Source: Parvibaculum sp. | GTDB lineage: Bacteria; Pseudomonadota; Alphaproteobacteria; Parvibaculales; Parvibaculaceae | DNA length: 64,000 nucleotides | Assembly: GCA_002694985.1 (NCBI GenBank) | Contig: NZNS01000003.1 | Location: 81,340-145,339, forward strand | Reading direction: 5' to 3' | Part shown: positions 19,522 to 29,747 of the stretch, one piece after another | Position numbering within the stretch: the first letter of the stretch is position 1 | How the letters are laid out: every line of letters begins with the position of its first letter | Made by a program: the position numbers and the translations under genes | The notes under the pieces: model-generated | The model's input: the letters and a program-made list of their open reading frames with translations, nothing else | What the model was told of the DNA's origin: nothing | Database searches by the model: none

Positions 19522-20745
19522 TCACCGCGACCGATTTTGCACCCACTCCTCTGCGCGAATCCGCGCAATTCGGTCGATTTCATAGACAGCCTCGAGGTCT
19601 GCCGGAAGGTGGCTTGCCCCTTCCGCGTTTTCCAGAACTGCCTGCGAAGCCGCCGCAACATCCAGAAAACCTATCTTTCCCGCAAGAAAGGCGGCAACAG
19701 CCACCTCGTTAGCCGCATTCAAGACCGTCGGCGCGGCCGCGCCCGCACAAAGTGCCTCACGAGCGAGTCCAAGAGCCGGAAATCGTTCAATATCAGGATT
19801 TTGGAAGGTTAACTGCGCAATTTGCGCGAGGTCCAGACGCTCGGCCGGTGTCTTCATTCTTTCCGGCCATGCCAACGCATAGGAAATCGGGGTGCGCATG
19901 TCGGGAGAGCCAAGCTGCGCAAGGACCGAGCCGTCTACGTACGCAACCATGCTGTGGATGATCGATTCCGGGTGAATAATGACATCCAGCCGCGGTTCGC
20001 CGACGGGAAACAGGTAGTGAGCCTCAATGAGTTCCAGGCCCTTGTTCATCAACGTAGCGGAATCGACGGATATCTTTGCCCCCATTTCCCAACGCGGATG
20101 AGCCACCGCCTGCGCGGGTGTTGCGCTTGCCATTTCCTCCAGGGTCCAGGTGCGGAACGGGCCCCCGGAAGCGGTCAGAATGATCTTGTCGACGGTCCCC
20201 AAACGGTTCTGCTCCAGGACCTGAAAAATGGCATTGTGTTCAGAGTCGACGGGAAGCAGCGTCGCCCCGGCCTTCTCGACTTCGGCGAGAAAAAGCGGGC
20301 CAGCAGAGACGAGGCACTCTTTGTTGGCAAGCGCCACGCATGCGCCGCGACGCACTGCGGCCAAGGTCGGCGCCAAGCCGGCCGCACCAACGATGCCGGC
20401 CATTACCCAGTCCGCCGGACGCCGGGCCGCATCAACTACCGCCTCCGCGCCCGCAGCCACTTCTATGTCGCTGCCCGCCAGCCCAGCCTTCAAAACTGCA
20501 TAGTGGCTCTCATCGGCGATAACGGCCAGACGGGGCCTGAGCCGCATTGCCTGCTCGATCAGGCTCTGGACATTACGATGGGCCGTCAGGGCGACAAGAT
20601 CGAAGCGATCACGATCGCGCGCGATGAGGTCCAGCGTCGAACAACCAATCGACCCGGTGGAGCCGAGTACCGTCACCGTTTTCACGCCATCCGAAGGAAC
20701 GGCAGTGCCGGTATCGTCTTTGCGCACTTCCAGGGTCAGGGCCAA
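19522..20745 (-). CDS. dxr: 1-deoxy-D-xylulose 5-phosphate reductoisomerase
   Basis: A 407-residue enzyme making MEP, the committed step of the non-mevalonate isoprenoid pathway. The NADPH-binding GSTGSIG near 30, the metal and substrate region [12 protein letters not shown] near 160, the flexible loop with [23 protein letters not shown] near 215 and [10 protein letters not shown] near 350 are all present. The gene overlaps the cdsA end by 10 bases. It feeds the next enzyme of interest in this cluster, UppS. Confidence 0.97.
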   Translation of the reverse strand: MALTLEVRKDDTGTAVPSDGVKTVTVLGSTGSIGCSTLDLIARDRDRFDLVALTAHRNVQSLIEQAMRLRPRLAVIADESHYAVLKAGLAGSDIEVAAGAEAVVDAARRPADWVMAGIVGAAGLAPTLAAVRRGACVALANKECLVSAGPLFLAEVEKAGATLLPVDSEHNAIFQVLEQNRLGTVDKIILTASGGPFRTWTLEEMASATPAQAVAHPRWEMGAKISVDSATLMNKGLELIEAHYLFPVGEPRLDVIIHPESIIHSMVAYVDGSVLAQLGSPDMRTPISYALAWPERMKTPAERLDLAQIAQLTFQNPDIERFPALGLAREALCAGAAAPTVLNAANEVAVAAFLAGKIGFLDVAAASQAVLENAEGASHLPADLEAVYEIDRIARIRAEEWVQNRSR

Positions 20746-21599
20746 ATCAGCACTCCAGCCGCTGGATGAGCGGCATTGTGGATCAGGCCGAGAAGCGCCG
20801 CCCCCATCACCACCGCGATCAACCCGTCGACGCGATCGAGTATACCGCCATGCCCCGGAATCAGCGTTCCGGAATCCTTCACGCCAGCCCTCCGTTTCAT
20901 GGCCGATTCAGCGAAATCCCCGGCCTGTTCGAGGATTGTCAGCCCCAGAGCCACAATGGCGAGAAGCACAGGCATCCCCATGCCCAGCCAAAGCGAAAAG
21001 CCAACAGACACAAAGACTGCGCCGACCATGCCACCGATGAGCCCTGCCCATGTTTTTTTCGGCGATATACGGGGCGCCAGCTTTGGCCCGCCGATGAACC
21101 GACCGGCAAAATAGGCACAGATGTCCACGGCCCAAACCATGGTCAACAGCCAGAAAATGGCTACGAGACCATAAGTTTCGTCGCCACGCAGCCAGATCAA
21201 TGCAACGAGGGGTAAAACCACATAAGGATAGGCAATGAGCGCGGGCCACAAAGGCTCCGCCTTCCAACTTCGGGCTGCCAGCGAAAAAGCCATACCTGCG
21301 GCGGCCAATGCGACTGCGGCGGCGGGCAAACCCATTGCTGCGAGAACGATGGCGAGAAGAGCCGTTACGGCGAGAGGAACGGCGGCAAGAGGGCTCGCCG
21401 TGCCGAATAGCAACCGTGCCGCTTCCACCGACATCAGGACCGCCGCAACGACCAGAAGCAGCGTGAAAATCCAGCCTCCAAACCAAACGGCGGCAAGAGC
21501 TACCGGCGCGAGTACAAGCGCGGAGACAACACGAACGCCGAGATCCCCCGCCTTAGCCGCAGGGCTGGCACTCGTATCGCTATCTCGCAACTCCGCCAT
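20736..21599 (-). CDS. cdsA: Phosphatidate cytidylyltransferase
   Basis: A 287-residue polytopic membrane enzyme that makes CDP-diacylglycerol, the branch point of phospholipid synthesis. About seven hydrophobic segments are visible from residue 25 on. The C-terminal family signature runs from [14 protein letters not shown] near 178 to [19 protein letters not shown] near 245, with the Asp residues that bind metal. It lies 6 bases downstream of uppS and overlaps dxr. Confidence 0.96.
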   Translation of the reverse strand: MAELRDSDTSASPAAKAGDLGVRVVSALVLAPVALAAVWFGGWIFTLLLVVAAVLMSVEAARLLFGTASPLAAVPLAVTALLAIVLAAMGLPAAAVALAAAGMAFSLAARSWKAEPLWPALIAYPYVVLPLVALIWLRGDETYGLVAIFWLLTMVWAVDICAYFAGRFIGGPKLAPRISPKKTWAGLIGGMVGAVFVSVGFSLWLGMGMPVLLAIVALGLTILEQAGDFAESAMKRRAGVKDSGTLIPGHGGILDRVDGLIAVVMGAALLGLIHNAAHPAAGVLIWP

Positions 21600-21605
21600 A
21601 TCTCC

Positions 21606-22361
21606 TCACTCTCCGGTGTCGGACCGGCCGCCGAAGCGGCGTTCGCGCCGGTCATATTCGGCTACCGCTTCGCGCAGGCGCTCCGGCGTGAAATCGGGCC
21701 AAAGTGCGTCGGAAAAGACGAGTTCGGAATAGGCGCTTTGCCAGATCAGGAAATTGGACAACCGCTTCTCACCACTCGTCCTGATGATGAGATCCGGGTC
21801 GGGCACACCGGCAGTGTCCAAAAAGCGGGCAACGGTCTGGGGGCAGATCTCATCGGGATCCATCCGCCCCTCTTTCACCTCATATGCGATCTTTCGAACG
21901 GCCGAGGTGATCTCGTTATGCCCGCCATAGTTGAACGCAATGACAAGCTGAAGTTTCGTGTTGTTCCGGGTCAGCGCTTCAGCTTCTTCGATGAGCGCGA
22001 TGATATCGGACTCGAGATGCGCCCGATCCCCGATAATGCGAATACGCACGCCATTCTGATGAAGCTCCGCCAGGTCTCGCCGGATATAGAGGCGGAGCAA
22101 TCCCATGAGGTCGTTCACCTCTTCGGCAGGGCGCTTCCAGTTTTCAGAGCTGAAGCCGTAAAGTGTCAGGTACTCGATACCCAATTCGCCCGCAGCCCGA
22201 ACGATGACCCGTACCGCCTCGACGCCCTGACGATGGCCTGCCGCTCGCGGCAGATGCCGCTTCGCCGCCCAGCGTCCATTGCCGTCCATGATAATGGCGA
22301 CATGCCGAGGGGGCTGTCCCGGCGCAGCATCGCTCATTGTCTGGCCGGAAGAGAGGGTCAT
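21606..22361 (-). CDS. uppS: Isoprenyl (undecaprenyl) diphosphate synthase
   Basis: A 251-residue cis-prenyltransferase making the C55 lipid carrier for peptidoglycan and O-antigen. [15 protein letters not shown] near 21-35 holds the catalytic Asp and phosphate-binding residues; [30 protein letters not shown] near 45-75 and [25 protein letters not shown] near 198-222 with the RxSGExR-type motif complete the family pattern. A Met at codon 9 (22337) is an alternative start but has no ribosome site of its own. Confidence 0.96.
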   Translation of the reverse strand: MTLSSGQTMSDAAPGQPPRHVAIIMDGNGRWAAKRHLPRAAGHRQGVEAVRVIVRAAGELGIEYLTLYGFSSENWKRPAEEVNDLMGLLRLYIRRDLAELHQNGVRIRIIGDRAHLESDIIALIEEAEALTRNNTKLQLVIAFNYGGHNEITSAVRKIAYEVKEGRMDPDEICPQTVARFLDTAGVPDPDLIIRTSGEKRLSNFLIWQSAYSELVFSDALWPDFTPERLREAVAEYDRRERRFGGRSDTGE

Positions 22362-22415
22362 CGTCTTTCGTAACTTTCCTGAAATGCAGTGAGCCAGTGC
22401 GGCGATCCGCCGAGC

Positions 22416-22979
22416 TTACACCTGCATGATTTCCGCTTCCTTATGCGCGAGCGCCGCATCGATCTCACCGATGATCTTGTCGGTCAACTTCTGCACCTTC
22501 TCGGCCCATGCCTTGTGATCGTCCTGGCTCATGTGTGAGTCTTTTTCGAGGCGTTTCAACTCATCCATGGCATCCCGGCGAACGTTGCGTACGGCGATCC
22601 GGGCCTGTTCGGTATATTTGGATGCAATCTTTGTCAGCTCCACGCGGCGCTCCTGATTGAGCTCCGGGATCGGCAAACGCAACAGCGTCCCATCGACATT
22701 CGGGTTGAGACCGAGGCCAGAGTTTCGAATGGCTTTCTCAACGGCAGAAACCATGCCCTTGTCCCAGACCTGAACTGTCAGCATGCGCGGCTCAGGCACA
22801 CCGACGGTACCTACCTGATTGAGCGGCATAGTCTGACCATAGGCTTCCACGACAATGGGATCGAGCAGGCTTGCCGAGGCGCGCCCTGTGCGCAGGCCTG
22901 CGAATTCCTGTTTCAGCGATTGCAGCGCTCCACGCATCCGGCGTTCGGTATCGTCGATGTCGAAACTGTCGTCTGCCAT
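22416..22979 (-). CDS. frr: Ribosome recycling factor
   Basis: A 187-residue RRF that splits post-termination ribosomes together with EF-G. The three-helix-bundle and beta-domain order is clear: [29 protein letters not shown] near 14-42, [22 protein letters not shown] near 52-73, and [36 protein letters not shown] near 108-143. It follows pyrH by 26 bases, the usual order. Confidence 0.97.
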   Translation of the reverse strand: MADDSFDIDDTERRMRGALQSLKQEFAGLRTGRASASLLDPIVVEAYGQTMPLNQVGTVGVPEPRMLTVQVWDKGMVSAVEKAIRNSGLGLNPNVDGTLLRLPIPELNQERRVELTKIASKYTEQARIAVRNVRRDAMDELKRLEKDSHMSQDDHKAWAEKVQKLTDKIIGEIDAALAHKEAEIMQV

Positions 22980-23005
22980 TTTCCGTCCTTCTTTTCCTTA
23001 TTGCC

Positions 23006-23731
23006 TCAAGCGTCGTCCGATATGACCGTGCATCGTCCGGCACCAGTCAGAACATCGGCGAAGCCACCGGGCTCGTCGATCGAATAAACGATGATCGGAA
23101 TGCCATTCTCGCGAGCCAGGGCGATAGCCGACGCATCCATCACCTTGAGGTCGCGTGACAACACGTCCATGTAAGTGAGCTTTTCATACCGCTCGGCATC
23201 CGCAACCTTGTGCGGATCGGCGGAGTAGACGCCGTCGACCTGCGTTCCCTTGAGCAGGGCGTCGCAGCTCATTTCAACGGCGCGAAGCGCAGCGGCGGTA
23301 TCCGTCGTGAAGAAGGGGTTGCCCGTGCCCGCTGCAAAAATCACCACGCGCCCCTTTTCCATATGGCGGACCGCACGGCGGCGAATATAGGGCTCGCAAA
23401 CCGTCATCATCGGGATCGCCGACTGTACACGGGTCGGCACCCCGATCGCCTCGAGCGCTGTCTGCATGGCAAGCGCATTCATCACGGTTGCAAGCATGCC
23501 CATATAGTCGGCGCTGGCCCGCTCCATCCCCTTTGCCGCGCCGGAGAGACCACGAAAGATATTCCCGCCGCCGATCACAAGGCAAACCTGCGCACCCGCA
23601 TCCATGGCCTGTTTTATGTCGCGCGCGATGCGGTCGACCGTGTCGATATCGATCCCGTACTGGCCGGCCCCCATCAGGGCTTCACCCGAAACCTTCAAAA
23701 GAACGCGGGCATAGAGCGGTTTTTGCGGCAT
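23006..23731 (-). CDS. pyrH: UMP kinase
   Basis: A 241-residue hexameric bacterial UMP kinase, converting UMP to [16 protein letters not shown] near 10 and [12 protein letters not shown] near 50 form the phosphate-binding glycine loops, [34 protein letters not shown] near 115-150 holds the substrate site, and [18 protein letters not shown] near 195 is typical. It lies between tsf and frr, the standard translation cluster order. Confidence 0.97.
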   Translation of the reverse strand: MPQKPLYARVLLKVSGEALMGAGQYGIDIDTVDRIARDIKQAMDAGAQVCLVIGGGNIFRGLSGAAKGMERASADYMGMLATVMNALAMQTALEAIGVPTRVQSAIPMMTVCEPYIRRRAVRHMEKGRVVIFAAGTGNPFFTTDTAAALRAVEMSCDALLKGTQVDGVYSADPHKVADAERYEKLTYMDVLSRDLKVMDASAIALARENGIPIIVYSIDEPGGFADVLTGAGRCTVISDDA

Positions 23732-23806
23732 GGCATTCGTTCCGTGGCAACAGGCCAGTCATGGTGATCGAGCCGGGGCGAATCCCAGCGTGTCATAGAG
23801 ACAATA

Positions 23807-23838
23807 ACGCCCCCGACACCATCTGGCGAAGGGGGCGT
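23807..23838 (-). terminator. Stem-loop after tsf
   Basis: ACGCCCCC (23807-23814) and GGGGGCGT (23831-23838) form an 8-bp stem with a 16-base loop, 22 bases after the tsf stop. The T-tract on the minus strand (TTATTGTCTCT) is weak, so it may be a partial attenuator between tsf and pyrH. Confidence 0.6.
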
Positions 23839-23860
23839 CAAATCAACAGAGGAAACCGCG

Positions 23861-24784
23861 TTAACCGCGCGCAGCCGCCACTTCAGCCGCGAAGTCCGCC
23901 TCTTCCTTCTCGATGCCTTCGCCCAGCGCGAAGCGGACAAAGCCGACCACATTGACCGGGGCGCCGATATCGGCTTCCGCAGCCTTCACGGCCTTCTCGA
24001 CGGTATTGTCGGGGTCGACCACAAAGGTCTGCGACAGGAGGACGACCTCCTCATAGAACTTGCGGATACGGCCTTCGACCATCTTCTCGATGATGTTGTC
24101 CGGGCGGCCGGATTCCTTCGCCTCGGCGATGAGGACATTGCGCTCGCGATCGACCACGGACGGATCCAGATCCTCCTTGCGAGTGGCAAGGGGGTTGGTC
24201 GCGGCAATGTGCATAGCGATCTGACGGCCCAGCTCGGCAAGCTTCGCCTTGTCGCCGTTCGACTCGAGGCCGACAAGCACACCGATCTTGCCAAGACCCG
24301 GCGCGACCTGGTTATGCACATAGGCGGAGACGACGCCTTCGGAAACCGAGATATAGCCAGCACGGCGGACGTTCATGTTCTCGCCGATGGTGCCGACCAT
24401 TTCTGTCACATGGTCCTGCACGGACTTCGAGGTGCCCGGGAATTCCGCGGCCAGAAGCTTGTCGAAATCGCCATTATTCGCCAGGGCAATAGCCGCGATG
24501 TCGCTTACCATCTTCTGGAACTGTTCGTTGCGGGCGACGAAGTCGGTTTCGGAATTCACTTCCACAACCGCGCCGGCAGTCCCATTCGCAACAACGCCGA
24601 TAAGGCCTTCAGCCGCTACGCGACCCGCCTTTTTGGCAGCCTTGGCGAGACCCTTGGTGCGAAGCCAGTCGACCGCCGCTTCCATGTCGCCGCCGGATTC
24701 ATTGAGCGCGGACTTGCAGTCCATCATGCCTGCGCCGGTCTTGTCGCGCAGTTCCTTCACCATGCTCGCGGTGATGTCAGCCAT
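23861..24784 (-). CDS. tsf: Translation elongation factor Ts
   Basis: A 307-residue EF-Ts, the nucleotide exchange factor of EF-Tu. The N-terminal UBA-like segment [22 protein letters not shown] (8-29) and the core motif [17 protein letters not shown] near 75 that contacts EF-Tu are intact, followed by the two core subdomains and the C-terminal module. The start at 24784 (MADITAS) matches the family. It follows rpsB with a strong stem-loop between them. Confidence 0.97.
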   Translation of the reverse strand: MADITASMVKELRDKTGAGMMDCKSALNESGGDMEAAVDWLRTKGLAKAAKKAGRVAAEGLIGVVANGTAGAVVEVNSETDFVARNEQFQKMVSDIAAIALANNGDFDKLLAAEFPGTSKSVQDHVTEMVGTIGENMNVRRAGYISVSEGVVSAYVHNQVAPGLGKIGVLVGLESNGDKAKLAELGRQIAMHIAATNPLATRKEDLDPSVVDRERNVLIAEAKESGRPDNIIEKMVEGRIRKFYEEVVLLSQTFVVDPDNTVEKAVKAAEADIGAPVNVVGFVRFALGEGIEKEEADFAAEVAAARG

Positions 24785-24842
24785 TGTGTCCTCGATTGTC
24801 TGTCGCCCCGGCACGCGATGCCAGGGACTTGAAGGCCTGTAA

Positions 24843-24864
24843 GGGCCCGGCCGGAGCCGGGCCC
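24843..24864 (-). terminator. Stem-loop between rpsB and tsf
   Basis: GGGCCCGGC (24843-24851) and GCCGGGCCC (24856-24864) form a perfect 9-bp stem with a 4-base loop. Only TTAC follows on the minus strand, so it is more likely an attenuator or processing site that lowers tsf transcript relative to rpsB. Confidence 0.6.
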
Positions 24865-24880
24865 GATCCGAAAAGGCGTA

Positions 24881-25648
24881 TTACTGGGCTTCCGCCGCTG
24901 CCGGAACTTCTTCCGGGAGGGGTTCGGCCGCAGCGCCGACGTCGACGCCGGAGCCGATCTGGCTCTGCGAAATGCCGTCGATCACAGCGCGAGAAACCAA
25001 GTCGCAATAAAGGCTTATGGCGCGAGCCGCATCGTCGTTACCCGGAATCGGATAGGCAATGCCATCCGGATTCGAGTTGGAGTCGAGAATGGCGACGACC
25101 GGAATGCCGAGCTTGCGGGCTTCCTGGATCGCGATCTCTTCCTTGTTGGTGTCGATCACGAAGATGAGATCGGGAAGACCGCCCATGTCCTTGATACCGC
25201 CGATGGCGCGCTCAAGCTTGTCGCGCTCGCGGGTCAGGTTCAGAATTTCCTTCTTAGTCAAGCCCTTAGCTTCACCGGCGAGCATTTCATCGAGCTGACG
25301 GAGGCGACGGATCGAGTTCGAAATCGTCTTCCAGTTGGTCAGCATGCCACCGAGCCAGCGGTGGTTGATGTAGTACTGCGCGCACTGGCGAGCAGCTGCG
25401 GCGACGGGCTCGGAAGCCTGGCGCTTGGTGCCCACGAAAAGCACACGACCACCACCTGCGACGACGTCGCGGACGGTGACGAGAGCTTGATGCAGAAGCG
25501 GAACAGTCTGCGCCAAGTCTATGATATGAATGTTGTTTCGCTCGCCGAAGAGGAACGGCTCCATCTTCGGATTCCAGCGGTGAGTCTGGTGACCGAAGTG
25601 GACGCCTGCTTCCAGCAGCTGACGCATAGAGAATTCGGGAAGTGCCAT
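24881..25648 (-). CDS. rpsB: 30S ribosomal protein S2
   Basis: A 255-residue ribosomal protein S2. [28 protein letters not shown] (2-29) is the classic S2 opening, and [13 protein letters not shown] near 100 and [33 protein letters not shown] near 160-192 are the other family blocks. The Ala/Glu-rich tail is normal. It opens the supercluster and has a candidate promoter and a 120-base leader (see 25776-25810). Confidence 0.97.
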   Translation of the reverse strand: MALPEFSMRQLLEAGVHFGHQTHRWNPKMEPFLFGERNNIHIIDLAQTVPLLHQALVTVRDVVAGGGRVLFVGTKRQASEPVAAAARQCAQYYINHRWLGGMLTNWKTISNSIRRLRQLDEMLAGEAKGLTKKEILNLTRERDKLERAIGGIKDMGGLPDLIFVIDTNKEEIAIQEARKLGIPVVAILDSNSNPDGIAYPIPGNDDAARAISLYCDLVSRAVIDGISQSQIGSGVDVGAAAEPLPEEVPAAAEAQ

Positions 25649-25781
25649 CGCACTTTGCTCCTTTTTCCGGTTGAACCTCCGCGGGGAGTGAACGACAGAT
25701 GTCGCACCGGACCGACTAACCCTATGTTTTTCCTATGGAAAGGAAGATGGGAAAGCCGAACCCCGCGTGTGGAATGGCGCC

Positions 25782-25810
25782 TCTATAGGCTCAAAAACGC
25801 AATAACGCAA
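25782..25810 (-). promoter_or_regulatory. Candidate rpsB promoter
   Basis: On the minus strand TTGCGT (25810-25805) and TATAGA (25787-25782) are 17 bases apart. Transcription would begin near 25775, leaving a leader of about 125 bases with small hairpins (CGACA-TC-TGTCG and CTCC-CCGC-GGAG) before the AAAAAGGAG ribosome site. Confidence 0.5.
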
Positions 25811-25863
25811 GCAAAACAGGCTGTTAGATACCGAACCGGGGACAAAGCGGCTCGAAAGCGGCC

Positions 25864-25895
25864 CGACTGTCATCGTAACGTCATCAAACCGTCAA
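25864..25895 (+). promoter_or_regulatory. Pho-box-like 11-bp phased repeat, copy 2
   Basis: On the plus strand CTGTCAT (25867-25873), ACGTCAT (25878-25884) and CCGTCAA (25889-25895) lie 11 bases apart. The 25 bases 25864-25888, read on the minus strand, match 1325-1349 with one mismatch. It lies at the dnaE stop, about 55 bases upstream of the candidate rpsB -35 box. The CTGTCAT orientation points into the dnaE 3' end. Confidence 0.5.
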
Positions 25896-28800
25896 ATATC
25901 GCGAACCTCGACCACGCCCGGGACCGATTTGATGGCGCCACGGATCTGCGGCGTGACCTTGTAGCGATCCTTGAGAAGGAGCTCGACCTCCCTGCCCCCC
26001 TTGCACATGAGGACAAGTGAGACGAGCCCCTTGCCCTTCTCGGAGAGACGAGATTTCACCGCTTCGAGACTGTTCTCCTCCTCCACGAAGACCTTGAGGC
26101 CCGCGCCGGTATTCTTGACCACATCGTCGACGCTGCGGACGGACTGGGCGCGGAGTTTCACCTCGTCGCCGTTGCGCTCGATCTCGACGCCGACAACGAC
26201 CGCATTGCCCGGCTCCATGAGCTGGCGGGCGCTGTTCAGTACCTCGGAAAAGACCACGAGCTCGAACTGACCCGTGGGGTCGGAAAGGCCAAGGAACGCG
26301 AAGGGATTGCCCTTCTTCGATTTGCGCTCCTGACGCGCGGTGACGGTTCCCGCAATCAGCTCCGCCTTGTTGCCGCGCGCAAGAAGCTCGGCATAGGTGA
26401 CGACGCCCGCGCGCTGAAGGTCCGTGCGGTAATCGTCCAGCGGATGCCCCGAAAGATAGAAGCCGACAGCGTTGAACTCCTCCGTCAGGCGCTGCATCGG
26501 ATACCAGGGGTCGACATTGGGTAGCGCAGGCTGCGCGGCCATGACGCCGCTGTCACCGCCGAAGAGGCTGTCCTGCTGGCTCTCGCGCTCCTGCGCGGCG
26601 GCATTGGCGGTGCCGAGCAGAAGATCGGCGGAGGCCAGCACCTGCGCCCGGTTCGGGTTCAGAGCATCGAAGGCCCCTGCCCGTGCCAGATTTTCAAAGG
26701 TGCGCTTGTTGACGAGGCGCGGACTGATACGACTCGCGAAGTCGAAAAGATCGCGGAACGGGCCATTTGCACGGCGTTCTTCAACCAGATGCTCCATTGC
26801 CTGACGGCCGACATTCTTGATGGCGGAGAGCGCATAGAGGATCTCGCCATTGTCGACGCCGAAAAGCGCCTCGGAGCGATTGACGCAAGGCGGCGACACC
26901 TTGATGCCGAGGCGCTCGGCTTCCTGCTTGAAGATACCGAGCTTGTCGGTATTGCCGAGATCGAGGCTCATGGAGGCGGCCAGGAACTCGACCGGGTGGT
27001 TGGCCTTCAGCCATGCCGTCTGGTAGGCGACGAGCGCATAGGCGGCGGCGTGCGACTTGTTGAAGCCATAACCTGCGAACTTGTCGACCAGTTCGAAGAT
27101 GTTGGCGGCATGGGTCTTGTCGATGCCCTTGGCGACGGCGCCGGTGACGAAGCGCTCTTTCTGCGCTTCCATTTCGGCCTTGATCTTCTTGCCCATCGCA
27201 CGGCGCAGAAGGTCGGCTTCGCCGAGCGAGTATCCCGACAGGATCTGCGCGATCTGCATCACCTGTTCCTGATAGATGATGACGCCATGCGTCTCCTTCA
27301 GGACGGGTTCGAGCAGCGGGTGAAGATAGTCGGGCGCCTCCTGCCCGTGCTTGCGGCGGATATAGGAGGGAATGTTATCCATCGGGCCCGGACGGTAGAG
27401 GGCGACGAGAGCGATGATGTCCTCGAAGCGGTCCGCCTCCAGCTTGCGCAGCACATCGCGCATGCCCGAACTTTCAAGCTGGAAGACGCCGACAGTTTCG
27501 CCGCGCCCCAGCATCTCGAAGGTCTTTTCGTCCTGAAGCGGCAAATGCAGCAGGTCGATCTCAACATTGCGCCGGGCGATGAGCTTCACCGCGCGGTCTA
27601 GAACGGTGAGCGTCTTCAGGCCCAGAAAGTCGAACTTCACGAGACCGGCAGGCTCGACCCATTTCATGTTGAACTGGGTGACGGGCATGTCGGAGCGCGG
27701 ATCGCGATAGAGCGGCACCAGCTCGTCGAGCGGGCGGTCGCCGATGACGACGCCCGCGGCATGGGTCGAGGCATGGCGATAGAGCCCTTCGAGGCGGCCG
27801 CCGATTTCGAGAAGTTTCGCCACCGTCTCGTCATTGCGCTGCTCTTCCTGCAAGCGCGGCTCGCCGTCGATGGCCTGACGCAAGGTGACGGGGTTGGCGG
27901 GATTGTTCGGCACCATCTTGCAGAGACGGTCAACCTGTCCGTAAGGCATCTGGAGTACACGGCCGACATCGCGCAGCACGGCGCGCGCCTGCAACTTGCC
28001 GAAGGTGATGATCTGCGCGACCTGCTCATAGCCGTAGCGGTTCTGCACATAGCGGATCACCTCGTCGCGGCGGTCCTGACAGAAGTCGATATCGAAGTCA
28101 GGCATCGACACGCGCTCGGGGTTCAGGAAGCGCTCGAACAGAAGGCCGAAGCGGAGCGGATCGAGGTCGGTGATGGTGAGCGACCAGGCGACGACCGAGC
28201 CCGCACCCGAGCCACGGCCCGGCCCTACCGGAATATCCTGCGCCTTCGCCCATTTGATGAAGTCCGCAACGATGAGGAAGTAGCCCGGGAAATCCATCTT
28301 GATGATGACGTCGAGCTCGAAGTCGAGGCGCTGACGATATTCTTCCTCCGGGGCCACGCCCTCTTGTTCGGCAAGGCGCGCGGTCAGACCTTCATGGGCC
28401 TGTCGGCGAAGCTCGTCCGCCTCGGAGGTGCCGGCGGCGAATTTCGGCAGGATGGGCTTGCGGGTGCGCGGACGATAGGCACAACGGCGCGCAATCTCGA
28501 TCGTGTTCTCCGTCGCTTCCGGCAGGTCCGAGAAGAGATCGAGCATTTCGGCCTGGGATTTGAAGCGGTGCTGCGGCGTGAGGCGGCGGCGGTCGCCCTG
28601 CACGACATAGGCGCCATCCGCGATGCAGATGAGCGCGTCATGCGCCTCATATTCGTCTTCCTTCGTGAAGAAGGGCTCGTTGGTCGCGACGAGCGGCAGG
28701 CCATGCTTGTAGGCGAACTCGATGAGCGGGCCTTCGGCGGTGCGTTCATCCTCCGTGTCATGGCGCTGAAGCTCGACATAGAGGCGGTCGCCGAATATCT

Positions 28801-29311
28801 CCTTGAGCTTCAGAAGGAGCGCTTCCGCCGCATCCTTCTGGCCCTGTACGAGAAGGCGATTGACGATGCCGTCCGGCCCGCCGGTGAGGCAGATGAGGCC
28901 CGCGCCATATTCCTCCACGCGCTCCAGCGGCACCTGAGCCGGTTCGCCCGCCTCCGGCTCCAGGAAAGCCTTGCTGGAGAGCTTCATGAGGTTTTCGTAG
29001 CCTTGCTCGTCCTTCACCAGAAAGACGAGCGACCCCGAGGGCTCACGGCGCGCAGGACCACGCGAGGGCTCCTCCGGGGCATCGAGGCGGACGGGGATGG
29101 TGCAGCCGGTAATGGGCTGGATGCCCGCCCCCGCCATGACTTCCGAAAACTCGAGCGCCCCGAAGAGGTTTGCCTTGTCTGTCAGGGCAAGCGCCGGCAT
29201 GCCCTCCGCCTTGCAGAGCTTGGGCAGATCCTTGATGCGGATCGCGCCCTCAAGCAGCGAGTAGGCGGAATGGAGACGGAGATGAATGAACTGGGGCATC
29301 GAGTCGGCCAT
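25892..29311 (-). CDS. dnaE: DNA polymerase III alpha subunit
   Basis: A 1139-residue replicative polymerase of the DnaE1 type. The PHP domain opens with FIHLRLHSAYSLLEGAIRIKDL (8-29) and keeps the His-rich pattern in part. The polymerase core has GPGRGSGAGSVVAWSL near 360 and the catalytic aspartates in MPDFDIDFCQDRRDEVI near 400. Fingers (HASTHAAGVVIGDRPL, RPGPMDNIPSYIRRKHGQ), the helix-hairpin-helix region and the OB-fold (ELIAGTVTARQERKSKKGNPFAFLGLSDPTG near 985) follow. Length is normal. A Met at codon 5 is an alternative start. The gene 106 bases upstream on the same strand has an SOS box. Confidence 0.97.
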   Translation of the reverse strand: MADSMPQFIHLRLHSAYSLLEGAIRIKDLPKLCKAEGMPALALTDKANLFGALEFSEVMAGAGIQPITGCTIPVRLDAPEEPSRGPARREPSGSLVFLVKDEQGYENLMKLSSKAFLEPEAGEPAQVPLERVEEYGAGLICLTGGPDGIVNRLLVQGQKDAAEALLLKLKEIFGDRLYVELQRHDTEDERTAEGPLIEFAYKHGLPLVATNEPFFTKEDEYEAHDALICIADGAYVVQGDRRRLTPQHRFKSQAEMLDLFSDLPEATENTIEIARRCAYRPRTRKPILPKFAAGTSEADELRRQAHEGLTARLAEQEGVAPEEEYRQRLDFELDVIIKMDFPGYFLIVADFIKWAKAQDIPVGPGRGSGAGSVVAWSLTITDLDPLRFGLLFERFLNPERVSMPDFDIDFCQDRRDEVIRYVQNRYGYEQVAQIITFGKLQARAVLRDVGRVLQMPYGQVDRLCKMVPNNPANPVTLRQAIDGEPRLQEEQRNDETVAKLLEIGGRLEGLYRHASTHAAGVVIGDRPLDELVPLYRDPRSDMPVTQFNMKWVEPAGLVKFDFLGLKTLTVLDRAVKLIARRNVEIDLLHLPLQDEKTFEMLGRGETVGVFQLESSGMRDVLRKLEADRFEDIIALVALYRPGPMDNIPSYIRRKHGQEAPDYLHPLLEPVLKETHGVIIYQEQVMQIAQILSGYSLGEADLLRRAMGKKIKAEMEAQKERFVTGAVAKGIDKTHAANIFELVDKFAGYGFNKSHAAAYALVAYQTAWLKANHPVEFLAASMSLDLGNTDKLGIFKQEAERLGIKVSPPCVNRSEALFGVDNGEILYALSAIKNVGRQAMEHLVEERRANGPFRDLFDFASRISPRLVNKRTFENLARAGAFDALNPNRAQVLASADLLLGTANAAAQERESQQDSLFGGDSGVMAAQPALPNVDPWYPMQRLTEEFNAVGFYLSGHPLDDYRTDLQRAGVVTYAELLARGNKAELIAGTVTARQERKSKKGNPFAFLGLSDPTGQFELVVFSEVLNSARQLMEPGNAVVVGVEIERNGDEVKLRAQSVRSVDDVVKNTGAGLKVFVEEENSLEAVKSRLSEKGKGLVSLVLMCKGGREVELLLKDRYKVTPQIRGAIKSVPGVVEVRDI

Positions 29312-29417
29312 GACCCATTGTCGGGCGGCAGAGCCACGGAGTCATCCGCAGAGGCCGCCCCGCGGCCCTTCCGGGCCATCAAACTTGTGGAGAACTTTCA
29401 ATCGCCCCCAAGCGCCG

Positions 29418-29552
29418 TCAGCCGACAAGGGCTTCGGCGATAGTGACCCATGTGGCCGCGACATAGATGAAGGCACCGACGGAGAGAAGCGCCGCCACGT
29501 CCTGCAACCAGCCATCGCCCGAATTGCTTACCGTTTTCATCAGCCCGCGCAT
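29418..29552 (-). CDS. SOS-controlled 44-residue membrane microprotein, unknown function
   Basis: I do not recognise the family. The peptide has a short polar start (MRGLMKTVSNSGDG), then WLQDVAALLSVGAF and IYVAATWVTIAEALVG, which make one hydrophobic span of about 22 residues. A GGGAGAGG ribosome site precedes the ATG at 29552. A perfect SOS box (GTTCACTAAATGTTC, 29567-29581) ends 14 bases upstream of the ATG, so LexA should control it tightly. dnaE follows 106 bases on in the same direction. By size, topology and control it resembles SidA of Caulobacter, an SOS-induced division inhibitor, but no sequence similarity can be claimed. Confidence 0.65.
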   Translation of the reverse strand: MRGLMKTVSNSGDGWLQDVAALLSVGAFIYVAATWVTIAEALVG

Positions 29553-29566
29553 TTGCCTCTCCCTTT

Positions 29567-29618
29567 GTTCACTAAATGTTCCTATAGCTAATGTTTCTCT
29601 TTTGTTCCCTTTTGTCAA
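29567..29618 (-). promoter_or_regulatory. SOS-box promoter of the microprotein gene
   Basis: 29567-29581 read on the minus strand is GAACATTTAGTGAAC, a perfect GAAC-N7-GAAC SOS box like the one before lexA. A TTGACA -35 box lies at 29618-29613, and a weaker GTTT-N7-GTTC (plus strand) at 29593-29607. The lexA promoter also has such a pair of strong and weak boxes. The -10 box is not clear. Confidence 0.75.
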
Positions 29619-29747
29619 GCGGGCTGGGGACAAGTTTTCAGATAGGCAAATTCGCTGCAAAAGAACCGACTGGCACAGAGAGGTGCCGTCTTCCTCCCTC
29701 ATCTGAAAATCCAGAGGGTTCTCCAGATGGAGAGGCGGGAGATCGCC

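Noticed and set aside
27761..29443. Plus-strand open frame of about 560 codons opposite dnaE
   Set aside because: Shadow of the dnaE codon pattern; no start signals or recognisable domain, and dnaE is certain.
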